NCBI GenBank assembly: GCA_030744435.1
Contig: JASLQO010000009.1
Coordinates: 299,021-363,020 of the forward strand
Length of the DNA: 64,000 nt
Direction: 5' to 3'
DNA from: JASLQO01 sp002327525
Lineage (GTDB): Bacteria > Pseudomonadota > Gammaproteobacteria > Pseudomonadales > Azotimanducaceae
Shown: piece after piece, positions 17,951 to 26,955 of the stretch
Layout of the letters: the number at the start of each line of letters is the position of its first letter
Numbering within the stretch: position 1 is the stretch's first letter
Program-made: the position numbers and the translations under genes
The notes under the pieces: generated by a model
Database searches by the model: none
Told to the model about the DNA's origin: nothing
What the model saw: only the letters and a program-made list of their open reading frames with translations

Positions 17951-18529
17951 ATGTATCGATTTCTGTTCGGAGACGAGGATCCGGTGGCCGAGCCGGGCAC
18001 CGATACGGGTACGTCGGGTAACTAGTGGACGGTTTTTGCTCTGGTACTGGATTGCTTCGATCACGCGGTGGAGGGGTTTCGCTTATATCGCAGCGAGAAT
18101 CGCCAGCTCCACCCGATGCTTCGTGAACTGGGCCAGACCCGTGCAGGTTAGGTGCGCGGTAGCCAATTCGTCTTCTCACAACATTGCAAGTCCATGCGCT
18201 ACCTTGGCTTCAAGGAAGAACGGATCGAAGCCGTACCGCACTGGCAGGCGGCGAAGTGTTTTTCGGAAGTCGAGCGGCTGGTGCTCGCCTACGCGGATTG
18301 TCTGGTGAATCACGGCGGACGTACTCCGGCGGGCTTGTTCGATGCACCGAAGGAACACCTCACGGATGAGGAGATTCTCGAGTTTACCTACATAACATGT
18401 CTCTACGAGGTGCATGCCAGGATGTGCAGGGCGCTGCGGCTGGAATACGATGACGTTGACGAGCGTATCGTGGAGATTCCCGCGCCGGGATCAGGAGGTG
18501 ACATTCTGCGGGCCGTGGACGAGGACTGA
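17951..18529 (+). pseudogene. Carboxymuconolactone decarboxylase-family gene with two in-frame TAG stops
   Basis: One reading frame runs from ATG 17951 to TGA 18529, interrupted only by TAG at 18023-18025 and TAG at 18149-18151. The translation MYRFLFGDEDPVAEPGTD ... FALVLDCFDHAVEGF ... RGSQFVFSQHCKSMRYLGF reads as a continuous AhpD/CMD-like protein of about 190 residues. Judging from context, the first TAG replaces a tryptophan codon (GN*WTVFA) and the second probably does too. There is no frameshift, so decay looks recent. The 3' part alone (from GTG 18152) is still open. Confidence 0.8.
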
Positions 18530-18554
18530 CAGCACGGCCGGCTTCGGGCCGCGT

Positions 18555-19418
18555 TTAACCGCGTACCGCTTCCAGGTACTCGCGCACCCGGGCCACGTGG
18601 CCGTCGGCATTCGTCATACCCGCATTGTGTGTGGTGACGGCGAGGTGGGTTGCGCCGAGTTTTTTCCACTTCGACGCCTGCCGCTGCCATCGGGCAGCGC
18701 TGCCGCCGGCGTACTCCGCACGCGCCTGGATGCCGAAACCTTCCCAGCTGAGGCCCGCCACCTCGCGGTGAGTACGAATGGTATCGATGCTTTCGCGGGT
18801 TGCGTCGTTCGCGCCTGTCTGGGGGATCCAGCCATCACCGAGGACGGCGCAGCGTCTCAGAAGTGCGGGTGCTGATCCGCCGAACCAGACTGGAATTGGT
18901 TTGCTGGGGCGCGGGTTGATACCGGCGGCGGTGATGGTGTGATAGTCACCGTGGTAGGTGAGCACGTCGTCCATCCACAGCCTGCGCAGCAGATCCACCT
19001 GCTCCGCCTGACGTTTTCCGCGGTTGGAGAATTCTTTGTTGAGGCCCTCGTACTCGACCTCATTCCAGCCGGTACCGACACCCAGGCGGAAACGATTGCC
19101 GGAAAGGACGGCCACCTCGGCCGCCTGTTTCGCCACCAGTACCGTTTGGCGCTGAGGCAGGATCAATACCGCGCAGACGAACTCGAGGGTATCAGTCACC
19201 CCGGCGAGATAGGCAAAAGTGGTGAGGGGTTCGTGAAAGGCGATGTCCTTGTCATACGGCCCCCTGAAACCGCCAGGACGGTTGGGATCGGCTCCGAGCA
19301 CGTGGTCATAGATGAGCAGGTGCGTGGCCCCCAGGGCCTCCACGCCCTGTGCATAGGCCCGGATGGCTCCGGCGTCGCTGCCTATTTCGTTGTGGGGAAA
19401 CACTGCGCCCAGTTCCAT
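18555..19418 (-). CDS. LLM-class (luciferase-like) flavin/F420-dependent oxidoreductase
   Basis: A 287-residue luciferase-like TIM-barrel oxidoreductase. The N-terminus MELGAVFPHNEIG, HLLIYDHVLGADP, VLILPQRQTVLVAKQAA and the glycine-rich RLGVGTGWNEVEYEGL are typical of the F420-dependent branch. The region PIPVWFGGSAPALLRR continues the barrel. It is a distant paralogue of 353-1210. It is convergent with the CMD pseudogene and divergent from ileS, so it is probably a single-gene unit. Cofactor and substrate unknown. Confidence 0.87.
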   Translation of the reverse strand: MELGAVFPHNEIGSDAGAIRAYAQGVEALGATHLLIYDHVLGADPNRPGGFRGPYDKDIAFHEPLTTFAYLAGVTDTLEFVCAVLILPQRQTVLVAKQAAEVAVLSGNRFRLGVGTGWNEVEYEGLNKEFSNRGKRQAEQVDLLRRLWMDDVLTYHGDYHTITAAGINPRPSKPIPVWFGGSAPALLRRCAVLGDGWIPQTGANDATRESIDTIRTHREVAGLSWEGFGIQARAEYAGGSAARWQRQASKWKKLGATHLAVTTHNAGMTNADGHVARVREYLEAVRG

Positions 19419-19494
19419 TCCCGTCCCCTGAGTTGTCCATGAACCGCTTGTGTCTTGCTGCGTTGACTCGAGGAATCAATGCAGCAGGTCCTAG

Positions 19495-19523
19495 TTAACC
19501 TCATCCGTCGCAATGCGTACAAT
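19495..19523 (+). promoter_or_regulatory. Likely promoter of ileS
   Basis: TTAACC (19495-19500), a 17-base spacer and TACAAT (19518-19523), 43 bases before the ileS start. The -10 is good and the -35 weak. Confidence 0.4.
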
Positions 19524-19566
19524 GCGCGCCCTGTCATCAATCCCGGGAATTCGGTAGAAGCACGTC

Positions 19567-22500
19567 ATGGCCGAGCCAGAGGAATCACAATCTCCGTTCT
19601 CCTTCGTTCGAATGGAAAAAGATGTTCTCCAGCTCTGGGAGGACGGTGAAGTATTCAGAAAATCTCTCGAATCACGCAGCGGAAAAAAGCCATATATTTT
19701 CTACGATGGCCCACCGTTTGCGACGGGTCTGCCGCACCACGGGCACCTGGTGGCCAGCACCATCAAGGACATCGTACCGCGTTACTGGACCATGAAAGGC
19801 CGTTACGTGCTGCGACGCTTCGGCTGGGATTGCCACGGGCTTCCCATCGAGCACGAGATAGACAAACAGCTAGGACTATCCGCGCAGGCTGCCGTGGAAC
19901 AGCTGGGTATTGCCGGTTACAACGATGCCTGCCGGGCCATCGTGCAGCGCTATGTCGAGCAATGGCGCCACACGGTGACGCGTCTCGGTCGCTGGGTCGA
20001 CTTCGAGAATGACTACAAGACCATGGACGCCTGGTACATGGAGAGTGTGTGGTGGGTAGTCAAGCAACTCTGGGACAAGGGCCTGATCTACAAAGGCAAC
20101 AAGATCATGCCGGTGTCCACTGCGCTCGAAACGCCGCTGTCCAACTTCGAGGCGACGTCGAACTACATGGACGTGCAGGACCCGGCGATCACGGTGTTGC
20201 TGAAACTGGCAGACGAGGATGCGTTCCTCGCCGCGTGGACCACCACGCCGTGGACGCTGCCTTGCAATCTGGCGGTCTGCGTGGGTCCGGACGTCGAATA
20301 CGTGCGTGCTCATGACCCAAGAGTAGACAGACAGATCTACTTCGCGGCGGACCGAATCGCCGCCTACGGAGAGTTCGAGGTTTCCGCGCGCTGTAGAGGG
20401 CGCGAACTCGTGGGGCGTCGCTATCAACCGCTGTTTCCCTACTTCGAGCATGAAACGGAACGCGGCGCTTTTCAGGTGCTGATGGACGACTACGTCACCG
20501 CGGACGAGGGCACCGGGTTGGTGCATCAGGCCCCGGCCTTCGGTGAGGATGATAAGCGCGTACTCGCTGACAATGGCGTCGAGGCTTTCGTGTGTCCCGT
20601 GACGATGCAGGGCTTGTTCACCGACGAGGTGACGGATTTTGCCGGTCAGTATGTCAAGGATGCGGATCGGGAGATCATCCGCGTCCTGAAGGACAGTGGC
20701 ATGCTGTATCGCCACGATACCGTCGAGCACAGTTATCCGTATTGCTATCGCTCGGACACGCCACTGATCTACCGTGCAGTACCTTCATGGTACGTTCGCG
20801 TCACCGAGATCCAGGACAAGCTGCTGGCGGTAAACCAACAGATGCACTGGGTGCCGGAACACATCAAGGACGGCCGGTTCGGCAACTGGCTGGAGGGCGT
20901 CACCGATTGGGCCATCTCACGCAATCGGGTATGGGGCACCCCCATTCCGATCTGGATCAATGATGAGACAGGCAACCAGGTTTGCCTTGGGTCCATCGAG
21001 GAGGTGCGTGAACGCACAGGGGTGCGGCTCACGGACCTGCACCGCGAACACGTGGATGATCTGACGTTCGAAGTAGAGGGCGAGCCGGGCACGTATCGGC
21101 GCATCCCGGAAGTGCTCGATTGCTGGTTCGAGTCGGGTTCCATGCCCTATGCGCAGCTGCACTATCCGTTCGAGAATGAGGAGATCTTTGAGGCGGGTTT
21201 CCCGGCCGAATTCATCGCCGAAGGTCTCGATCAGACGCGGGGATGGTTTTATACACTGACCGTGCTCGGTGCGGCACTCTACGACAAGCCCGCCTTCCGC
21301 AATGTCATCGTCAACGGCATGGTGATGGCGGAAGACGGCAAGAAGATGTCGAAACGGCTGAGAAACTACACCCCCCCCGACGAGCTGATGGATAACTACG
21401 GGGCTGATGCGTTGCGGCTGTATCTGATCAACTCGGGGCTCGTGCGCGGTGAGGAGCAGCGGTTCAGCGACTCCGGTGTCCGTGACATGACGCGCCGCGC
21501 GCTGCTGCCCTGGTACAACGCTTTCTCGTTTCTGAGGACGTACGCCGAGATCGATCGATGGTCGCCGGACAAGGGACTGCACCATGGTGACAACCCACTC
21601 GATCGCTGGATCTTGTCACGCCTGCAGACGCTGAAAAAGAGCGTTGCCGATGAGATGGAGCGTTATCACCTGTATAGCGTGGTACCGAAGTTGTTCGACT
21701 TCATCGAGGATCTGACCAATTGGTACATTCGGCTGAATCGCGACCGTTTCTGGGGTGAGGACATCACAGCGGACAAGATTGCCGCCTACAGCACGCTGTA
21801 TACGGCTCTCCACGAACTGTGTCAGGTCTTGGCACCTTTTTCACCGTTCCTCTCCGAGCACATCTATCAACAGCTGGCGGCCCTGAGCCACCCGACACCC
21901 AAGCCGGAGTCCGTGCACCTTTGCGACTACCCGGAGCCGGAGGCAGGCTACGCCAATCTGCCACTCGAGGAGGCGGTGTCGCGCATGCAGGATGTCATCC
22001 TGCTCGGACGGCAGAAACGCGAGGAAGTGAAGATCGGGGTGCGCACTCCGCTGGCATCGCTCACGATCATCAGCCGTGACGAACAGTTACTGGAGGGACT
22101 GGCCGAGCTCGAAACCTACGTCGCCTCGGAACTCAACGTGCAGCGTGTCGATTACGACGTACAGGAGGAGAAGTACATCGAGCTGATTGCGAAGCCGAAT
22201 TTTCCGGTGCTAGGTAAGCGTCTTGGCAAGCGTATGAAGACCTTCCAGCAGGCCATACGCGAACTCGATTCCGATGCCATCGCACGATTCCAGGGCGAGG
22301 GCTTCATCGAAATCGACGGTGAGCGTTTCGACAGCAGTGAGATCGAGGTGTTGCAGCACCCACGCGATGGTACGGACGTGGTGTCGAATACGCATATCGC
22401 CGCTGTGCTTGATTGCACGCTGACCGAGGAGCTCATCGAAGACGGATGGGCCCGTCAAATCGTCAATCGCATCCAGCGCGCGCGCAAGGACAAGGGTCTG

Positions 22501-22701
22501 CACGTGGCAGATCGAATCGTTGTGCGCTATCAAGGCGACGATGCGTTGCTGGCGGCCGTTGACAGGCACCGTGAATATCTGATGAGCGAGACGCTCGCGA
22601 CTACACTCGAGCATGACCCGTGGCTCGAGGACGGCAGCGAGTGTGAAATCGACGGTGAGGCGTTCAGGTTTACCGTGACACGCGCGGTCTACCCGGGCTA
22701 G
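19567..22701 (+). CDS. ileS: Isoleucyl-tRNA synthetase, eukaryote/archaeal-like type (IleRS2)
   Basis: A 1044-residue class I synthetase that charges tRNA-Ile. The ATP-binding HIGH motif appears as PHHGHL within FATGLPHHGHLVAST, and the KMSKS motif as GKKMSKRL. The editing domain carries TTTPWTLPCNLAV. The length, the PHHGHL form, and a C-terminal region without the usual bacterial zinc-binding cysteines point to the eukaryote-like type 2 group, which is known for low sensitivity to mupirocin. It starts at ATG 19567 after its own promoter. The TAG stop is shared in antisense with the convergent oxidoreductase gene. Confidence 0.95.
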   Translation: MAEPEESQSPFSFVRMEKDVLQLWEDGEVFRKSLESRSGKKPYIFYDGPPFATGLPHHGHLVASTIKDIVPRYWTMKGRYVLRRFGWDCHGLPIEHEIDKQLGLSAQAAVEQLGIAGYNDACRAIVQRYVEQWRHTVTRLGRWVDFENDYKTMDAWYMESVWWVVKQLWDKGLIYKGNKIMPVSTALETPLSNFEATSNYMDVQDPAITVLLKLADEDAFLAAWTTTPWTLPCNLAVCVGPDVEYVRAHDPRVDRQIYFAADRIAAYGEFEVSARCRGRELVGRRYQPLFPYFEHETERGAFQVLMDDYVTADEGTGLVHQAPAFGEDDKRVLADNGVEAFVCPVTMQGLFTDEVTDFAGQYVKDADREIIRVLKDSGMLYRHDTVEHSYPYCYRSDTPLIYRAVPSWYVRVTEIQDKLLAVNQQMHWVPEHIKDGRFGNWLEGVTDWAISRNRVWGTPIPIWINDETGNQVCLGSIEEVRERTGVRLTDLHREHVDDLTFEVEGEPGTYRRIPEVLDCWFESGSMPYAQLHYPFENEEIFEAGFPAEFIAEGLDQTRGWFYTLTVLGAALYDKPAFRNVIVNGMVMAEDGKKMSKRLRNYTPPDELMDNYGADALRLYLINSGLVRGEEQRFSDSGVRDMTRRALLPWYNAFSFLRTYAEIDRWSPDKGLHHGDNPLDRWILSRLQTLKKSVADEMERYHLYSVVPKLFDFIEDLTNWYIRLNRDRFWGEDITADKIAAYSTLYTALHELCQVLAPFSPFLSEHIYQQLAALSHPTPKPESVHLCDYPEPEAGYANLPLEEAVSRMQDVILLGRQKREEVKIGVRTPLASLTIISRDEQLLEGLAELETYVASELNVQRVDYDVQEEKYIELIAKPNFPVLGKRLGKRMKTFQQAIRELDSDAIARFQGEGFIEIDGERFDSSEIEVLQHPRDGTDVVSNTHIAAVLDCTLTEELIEDGWARQIVNRIQRARKDKGLHVADRIVVRYQGDDALLAAVDRHREYLMSETLATTLEHDPWLEDGSECEIDGEAFRFTVTRAVYPG

Positions 22702-23684
22702 TTGCCTCGAGGCGTTAGCCCGGCCGCCGTGTAGCAGGCATCGATCACGCGCATCTGTTTCACCGCATCCTCGGCATCCGTAAGTGGTTTGGTGCCGTTG
22801 AGCACGGCGTCGATGAAGGCATCCATCTGGTAGTCGTAGGTCGGGCGGCGGTCCAGGGTCTCGGTGGAGGTGCCGGTCGCGGTCGTGGTGGTGATGGCAT
22901 GCCCCGTCTGCGGTGCCAGCGGATTGTTGACGGTCAGAGTGCCGTCACTGCCGGTGACTGTCAGGTCGGCGCGAAACTTCGCGTCCGGCGACATGTCTCC
23001 GGATGTAGCCGCGGTGATGCCGGATGGAAAACGATAATGCGCTTCCAGCTTGAGATCGATGTCTGGTGGGCCTTCCACGGCGGCAGCATCGGTCACCTCC
23101 GGTTCCTCGTCGGTGAGGTGACGTATCCAGGAGATGGGATAGCAGCCGATGTCCATGGTCACCCCGCCGCCGAGCGGGTATTGCATGCGGATGTCGTTCC
23201 GATCGCGTACCGGAACGTGAAAAGAGGCTTCTATGTGTTCGATCGTGCCGATGGCGCCGCTGACGATGAGTTCCTTCGCGCGCCGGAAAACGGGGTGATA
23301 GCGGTAGTGAAAGGCATCCATCAGTACGAGTCCGCTCTCAGCGGCCGCGTCCGCCATCGTGCGCGCCTGCCCCTCATTCAACGCAAACGACTTCTCACAC
23401 AGCACATGTTTCCCTGCCTCGAGCGCGCGCAGCGTCCACTCCTTGTGTAGTGAAATCACGAGTGGATTGTAGATAGCGTTGACTCGTTCGTGATCGATGA
23501 CGCCCTGATAGTCGTCCAGTACGTATCGAATGTGTTCGTCTCGGGCGAAGTCATCGGCACGGCCGCGATCGCGGGCCGCCACTGCAACCACGGCCACTTC
23601 TGGGGCATAGTCTGCGGGGCGGGTCAGGGCGCGCGGTGTGATACGTGCGACTCCCAACGTGCCGAAACGAATAGGTGGGGCCAT
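22698..23684 (-). CDS. Gfo/Idh/MocA-family NAD(P)-dependent oxidoreductase
   Basis: A 328-residue two-domain dehydrogenase. The N-terminal Rossmann domain begins IRFGTLGVARITPRAL. The conserved CEKSFALN segment holds the active-site lysine after strand beta-5. The C-terminal domain contains FHVPVRDRNDIRMQYPLGGG, then MDIGCYPISWIRHL with the catalytic-type D..CY motif. Members act on sugars, inositols or dihydrodiols. Its stop overlaps the ileS stop by 4 bases tail-to-tail. A terminator-like hairpin sits in its leader. Confidence 0.88.
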   Translation of the reverse strand: MAPPIRFGTLGVARITPRALTRPADYAPEVAVVAVAARDRGRADDFARDEHIRYVLDDYQGVIDHERVNAIYNPLVISLHKEWTLRALEAGKHVLCEKSFALNEGQARTMADAAAESGLVLMDAFHYRYHPVFRRAKELIVSGAIGTIEHIEASFHVPVRDRNDIRMQYPLGGGVTMDIGCYPISWIRHLTDEEPEVTDAAAVEGPPDIDLKLEAHYRFPSGITAATSGDMSPDAKFRADLTVTGSDGTLTVNNPLAPQTGHAITTTTATGTSTETLDRRPTYDYQMDAFIDAVLNGTKPLTDAEDAVKQMRVIDACYTAAGLTPRGN

Positions 23685-23712
23685 CGGCGCAGGTCCTCGT
23701 CGTTTTCAAGGG

Positions 23713-23739
23713 AAAAAAACGGCCGGCAGATGCCGGCCG
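23713..23739 (-). terminator. Rho-independent terminator-like hairpin in the oxidoreductase leader
   Basis: On the minus strand, stem CGGCCGGCA / TGCCGGCCG (perfect 9 bp, 2-base loop) is followed by TTTTTTT. It lies only about 30 bases before the oxidoreductase start at 23684. It could therefore be an attenuator, or it could stop antisense transcripts arriving from the right. Confidence 0.6.
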
Positions 23740-23878
23740 CTCGTGGATCAGGAGACACGCAGTGTGTTCTCCCTTTCCTCCCCTGCCTATGATATGAACA
23801 AATCATCGGGAGCCTTGTCAATCCTGTCCGACAACGTCTGTTCCGCCTGTTTTCGATGGCAGCTCCGGAAGAATTTGG

Positions 23879-24730
23879 ATGAGCAGGGCCGTGCTGGTAA
23901 GTATCATGCCTGACGGTGCTGTGAGCGGCCCTTATCCGGGCTCCGCCATCGCCCATGTCGGCACCTATCGAAGAGTGTTTCCGGTGACGCTCGAGCGCAT
24001 GTACGAAAATGTCCTCGACTGGGAACACCTGCCTTACGTGCACGCCTCCAGCTTCACATCCATTCGGTGCCTCGACTACGGTGCCTGGGGCTGGCGTGCA
24101 GAGATGACCAATCCCGGCGGGCAGACGCTGTTGATCGAATTGCGGCTGGATATAGAACTGCGGCGCTGGATCACACGCAATCTGGAAGGCCCCGCCAGGG
24201 GTGCCGAGATCTGGACGCATGCATTCGAAATCGGGCCGGAGCGCGTGGACATCAACGTGGATTTTTTCGTTCCGGATGTGCCCGCAGAAGCGCGGGCGAA
24301 AGTAGGCCAGGCCTATGCCCGCGCGTATGAGACGCTCTACGATGGGGACGTGCCGATGATGGTGCAGCGCGCAAGGCAGCTTAATCGGCGCATCGAACCG
24401 CTTCGGGCGGGTGACATCGTGATCGGCCGTAGCGACGAGTTGCGTGAACGGCTCGATCGGGGAGAGGCGTTGATCGCGCAACACAGCGGTCGTGAGTTTC
24501 GCATTGCGCGGATCGACAATGGCTGGGTCGCGTTTCCCGCCCTGTGTCCGCACCTTCTGGGCCCGCTCGATGCAGCTCCCATAGAAAATGGCAAAGTGCA
24601 TTGTCCATGGCATGGCTACGAGTTCGACCTGGCCAGTGGCGAGTGTGTGTCTGGCAGCAGTTGCCGTTTCATCCGGCGTCCCGAGGTTTGTGAGGATGGC
24701 GGTGAACTGATTCTGCACGTACCCGACTGA
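23879..24730 (+). CDS. Rieske [2Fe-2S] protein with N-terminal oxygenase-like domain and C-terminal Rieske domain
   Basis: A 283-residue protein. Residues 30-185 resemble the SRPBCC catalytic domain of Rieske oxygenases (YENVLDWEHLPYVHASSF). Residues about 195-283 form a Rieske ferredoxin domain with ligands in LCPHLLGP and HCPWHGYEFDLASG. Classical ring-hydroxylating oxygenases have the opposite order, Rieske first. The histidines of the mononuclear-iron triad are not clearly complete. It may be a demethylase-like monooxygenase or an electron carrier. ATG 23879 and a second ATG at 23906 are both possible starts. Confidence 0.75.
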   Translation: MSRAVLVSIMPDGAVSGPYPGSAIAHVGTYRRVFPVTLERMYENVLDWEHLPYVHASSFTSIRCLDYGAWGWRAEMTNPGGQTLLIELRLDIELRRWITRNLEGPARGAEIWTHAFEIGPERVDINVDFFVPDVPAEARAKVGQAYARAYETLYDGDVPMMVQRARQLNRRIEPLRAGDIVIGRSDELRERLDRGEALIAQHSGREFRIARIDNGWVAFPALCPHLLGPLDAAPIENGKVHCPWHGYEFDLASGECVSGSSCRFIRRPEVCEDGGELILHVPD

Positions 24731-24758
24731 TGCTGGTACTACAGCACTGGCTTGGTGG

Positions 24759-25571
24759 TCAGTTGCCCGAGAAAGTCGGCTTCGATTTGGCGAGATAAGC
24801 TTCGATTGCCTGCCTGCGATCGTCACTCGTCTGCGTGTACAGGTTCTGGTCGGCGTCCATGTGCATGATGGACTGACTCAGAGCGTCGAGTAGGTGGTTT
24901 ACGCTCTGTTTTATCATCTGCGCGGCGATCGGAGGTTTGCCGGCGTAGAAGGCGGCCAGTTCGCGAGCCTTCTCGAGCAGATCGGCACGGGGCACCAGGT
25001 CATCCAAAACACCCCAGCGTTCCAGGGTCTGCGCGTACACGCGCTCACCTCCCGCGACCAGCCGTTTGGCTCTCGCCGGCCCCACCAGTTGCGTGATCAG
25101 TGGCAGGCTCTGCCACATGAGGTTTACGCCAATGTCGATCTCGGGATACTGGATGAAACAATCGTCGGCACCGATGCGAAGGTCCAGTGCCGTTGCGACA
25201 CAAGCCCCTCCGCCCATCGCGGCGCCATTCCATGCCGCGATTGTGATCTGGTCGATGCCGCGCAGTGCGCGAATGGCGCGCTCGCCGACGCGTATGCGTC
25301 GCCTGCGTTGTACGAGCGGTACCCGGTACGCCTTCCCGGTATCGGTGAGATCGGCGCCACTCGAGAAGTGTTTGCCGGCGCCGGTGAACACGACCGCCCG
25401 AGTGTCGGCGTCTTCACGGAAGGAAAGCGCGGCATGCTCGATTTCCGTCAAATGATCGTAGTGCAGCGCATTGGCCTTGTCGGGTCTGTTGAACGTGACA
25501 GTGGCGATGTGACCGTCTCGGGATACGGTGAGGTGCTGGTAGTCGATCTCGCGTTCCCCTGAAGTGTGCAA
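24759..25571 (-). CDS. Enoyl-CoA hydratase/isomerase family protein
   Basis: A 270-residue crotonase. Motifs: HFSSGADLTDTGK (oxyanion hole) and WNGAAMGGGACVATALDLR, followed by QYPEIDIGVNLMWQSLP, with a glutamate in the expected helix. Translation appears to start at TTG 25571, as no ATG is in frame before the homology begins. The start is 20 bases from the divergent MFS gene start, so the two share a very short regulatory region. The C-terminal residues LAKSKPTFSGN are typical of the family. Confidence 0.88.
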   Translation of the reverse strand: MHTSGEREIDYQHLTVSRDGHIATVTFNRPDKANALHYDHLTEIEHAALSFREDADTRAVVFTGAGKHFSSGADLTDTGKAYRVPLVQRRRRIRVGERAIRALRGIDQITIAAWNGAAMGGGACVATALDLRIGADDCFIQYPEIDIGVNLMWQSLPLITQLVGPARAKRLVAGGERVYAQTLERWGVLDDLVPRADLLEKARELAAFYAGKPPIAAQMIKQSVNHLLDALSQSIMHMDADQNLYTQTSDDRRQAIEAYLAKSKPTFSGN

Positions 25572-25591
25572 CTCGGGGTTAACATAGCGGC

Positions 25592-26752
25592 GTGAACCAG
25601 AAGCGTCCAGCAGGACCGCCGGATCGCCGGCCGGTTTTCTTCATCGCCGCCGCAACCGCGTTCTCCCTGCTCGGAGATCAGGTGCTGTACGCCGTGCTGC
25701 CGGTGTACTACACCGAACTCGGGATAACCGGGCTCCAGGTCGGCGTGCTGCTGGCGGCCAACCGTATAGTGCGCCTTGCGACCAACGCGCTGGCGCATCG
25801 TCTATCCGACATCGTGCCCCAGCGCCCTTTGCTTCTCGCGGCGTTCGTGCTGGGTGTGTTGACCACTGCGGCGTATGTGTTCACCAGCCTGTTCAGCGTG
25901 CTGCTGGTCGCCAGACTCGCCTGGGGTTTGTCGTGGTCGTTCATCCGCCACTATGGCGTGCAGAGTGTCATGTACGACGTACCGGTGAGCGAAGCGGGCT
26001 GGACGATGGGACTAATGAATGGCATTTCGAGGGCTGGCTCCGCCGCGGGCCTGTTCGGTGGTGCGCTTTTGGTGGATCTGCTCGGGTTCAGCACCGGCAT
26101 GCTCACGCTCGCGGTGCTGAGTCTTCCTGCCGTGTGGCTCGCCGGGATCGGATTCAGGACCTTTCCGGCAAGCGAACCGGGGGCGCCGACGATCGCCGGT
26201 TCTGGGCTCAACTGGCAGGGTTTCACACTTGGGATGGTGGGGCCGGGACTGGTGATGGCGACCCTCGGAGCCTCGCTAGGTGAATATGTCACGGAAGATG
26301 GCTGGATGAGCGCGGCGACGCTCACGGGAGCACTGCTGGCTGTGCGGTACGTGCTGGATAGCGTCGCCGCACCCTGGCTGGGTGCGGTGACCGATCGGCT
26401 TGGTCTGCCGGTTGCCGCTTCACTGTTTTTCGGTATCGGGGGCTTGAGTTTGATCGTGGCCGCGGCGGGGCTCGTGTGGTGGCTGTTCACGGCAGCTGTG
26501 ATGCTGTTTTTCGTCGCGGGCACCGCGCTGCAGGCGGGGGTGGCAGGCACTGCCTCGATGCGCCGCTCGGCGGCCTATGCGCGCTACGTAACCGCGAACG
26601 ACCTGGGCTCAGCGTTGGGACCGCTGCTTGGTTGGTGGCTGATCGACCTGTACGCCGAGCCGGGCCTTGCCCTTGTCGCGGGGGGTGTTGCCTATCTCGT
26701 GAATATCCCGTTCACGGCGGCATGGAGATCTAGTGGGACGCTTGGTAGATAG
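25592..26752 (+). CDS. Major facilitator superfamily transporter
   Basis: A 386-residue inner-membrane protein with about 12 hydrophobic segments. The first half includes GLQVGVLLAANRIVRLATNA, a degenerate MFS loop-2/3 region. The cytoplasmic mid-loop ends with SGLNWQGFTLG before the second half. It starts at GTG 25592. No substrate signature is visible. It may export or import an organic acid linked to the adjacent divergent hydratase, but that is speculation. The stop TAG is followed by a strong hairpin. Confidence 0.87.
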   Translation: MNQKRPAGPPDRRPVFFIAAATAFSLLGDQVLYAVLPVYYTELGITGLQVGVLLAANRIVRLATNALAHRLSDIVPQRPLLLAAFVLGVLTTAAYVFTSLFSVLLVARLAWGLSWSFIRHYGVQSVMYDVPVSEAGWTMGLMNGISRAGSAAGLFGGALLVDLLGFSTGMLTLAVLSLPAVWLAGIGFRTFPASEPGAPTIAGSGLNWQGFTLGMVGPGLVMATLGASLGEYVTEDGWMSAATLTGALLAVRYVLDSVAAPWLGAVTDRLGLPVAASLFFGIGGLSLIVAAAGLVWWLFTAAVMLFFVAGTALQAGVAGTASMRRSAAYARYVTANDLGSALGPLLGWWLIDLYAEPGLALVAGGVAYLVNIPFTAAWRSSGTLGR

Positions 26753-26775
26753 GGCCTGAAAGAGACAAGAAAAGC

Positions 26776-26816
26776 GTAGGGGGGTTGGGATCTAGTGATC
26801 CCGAACCCCGACCTAC
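26776..26816. terminator. Long GC-rich hairpin after the MFS gene
   Basis: Arms GTAGG-GGGGTT-GGGATC and GATCCC-G-AACCCC-GA-CCTAC around the loop TAGT, with a one-base and a two-base bulge. It follows the MFS stop by 24 bases. There is no U-tract, so it may be a rho-assisted terminator or RNA-stabilising structure. Confidence 0.5.
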
Positions 26817-26820
26817 CAAG

Positions 26821-26881
26821 GAGGGGAAGAACGGAGGGATACCCGAGGGGAAGGGAGGGGGGGGAATTCGGGTACCCCTCG
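26821..26881. other. G-run tract with possible quadruplex and nested hairpin
   Basis: GGGGAAGGGAGGGGGGGG (26847-26864) fits a G-quadruplex pattern. It is flanked by complementary ACCCGA (26841-26846) and TCGGGT (26868-26873), and CGAGGGG / CCCCTCG pair further out. Unlike anything else in the window. The function is unknown. Confidence 0.4.
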
Positions 26882-26925
26882 ACAACTGTTCAGAGGTCTC
26901 AGACGCGGCGATAATCTCCCGGACT

Positions 26926-26955
26926 TTGTTCGCGTCATCACTCTATGAGCATAAT
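26926..26955 (+). promoter_or_regulatory. Promoter of the hydrolase gene
   Basis: TTGTTC (26926-26931), an 18-base spacer and CATAAT (26950-26955). Two palindromic operators begin directly at the -10 element. Confidence 0.45.

Noticed and set aside
23624..24826. 400-codon minus-strand frame.
   Set aside because: Antisense to the Rieske gene, which has clear iron-sulfur motifs on the plus strand. No motif in the antisense translation.
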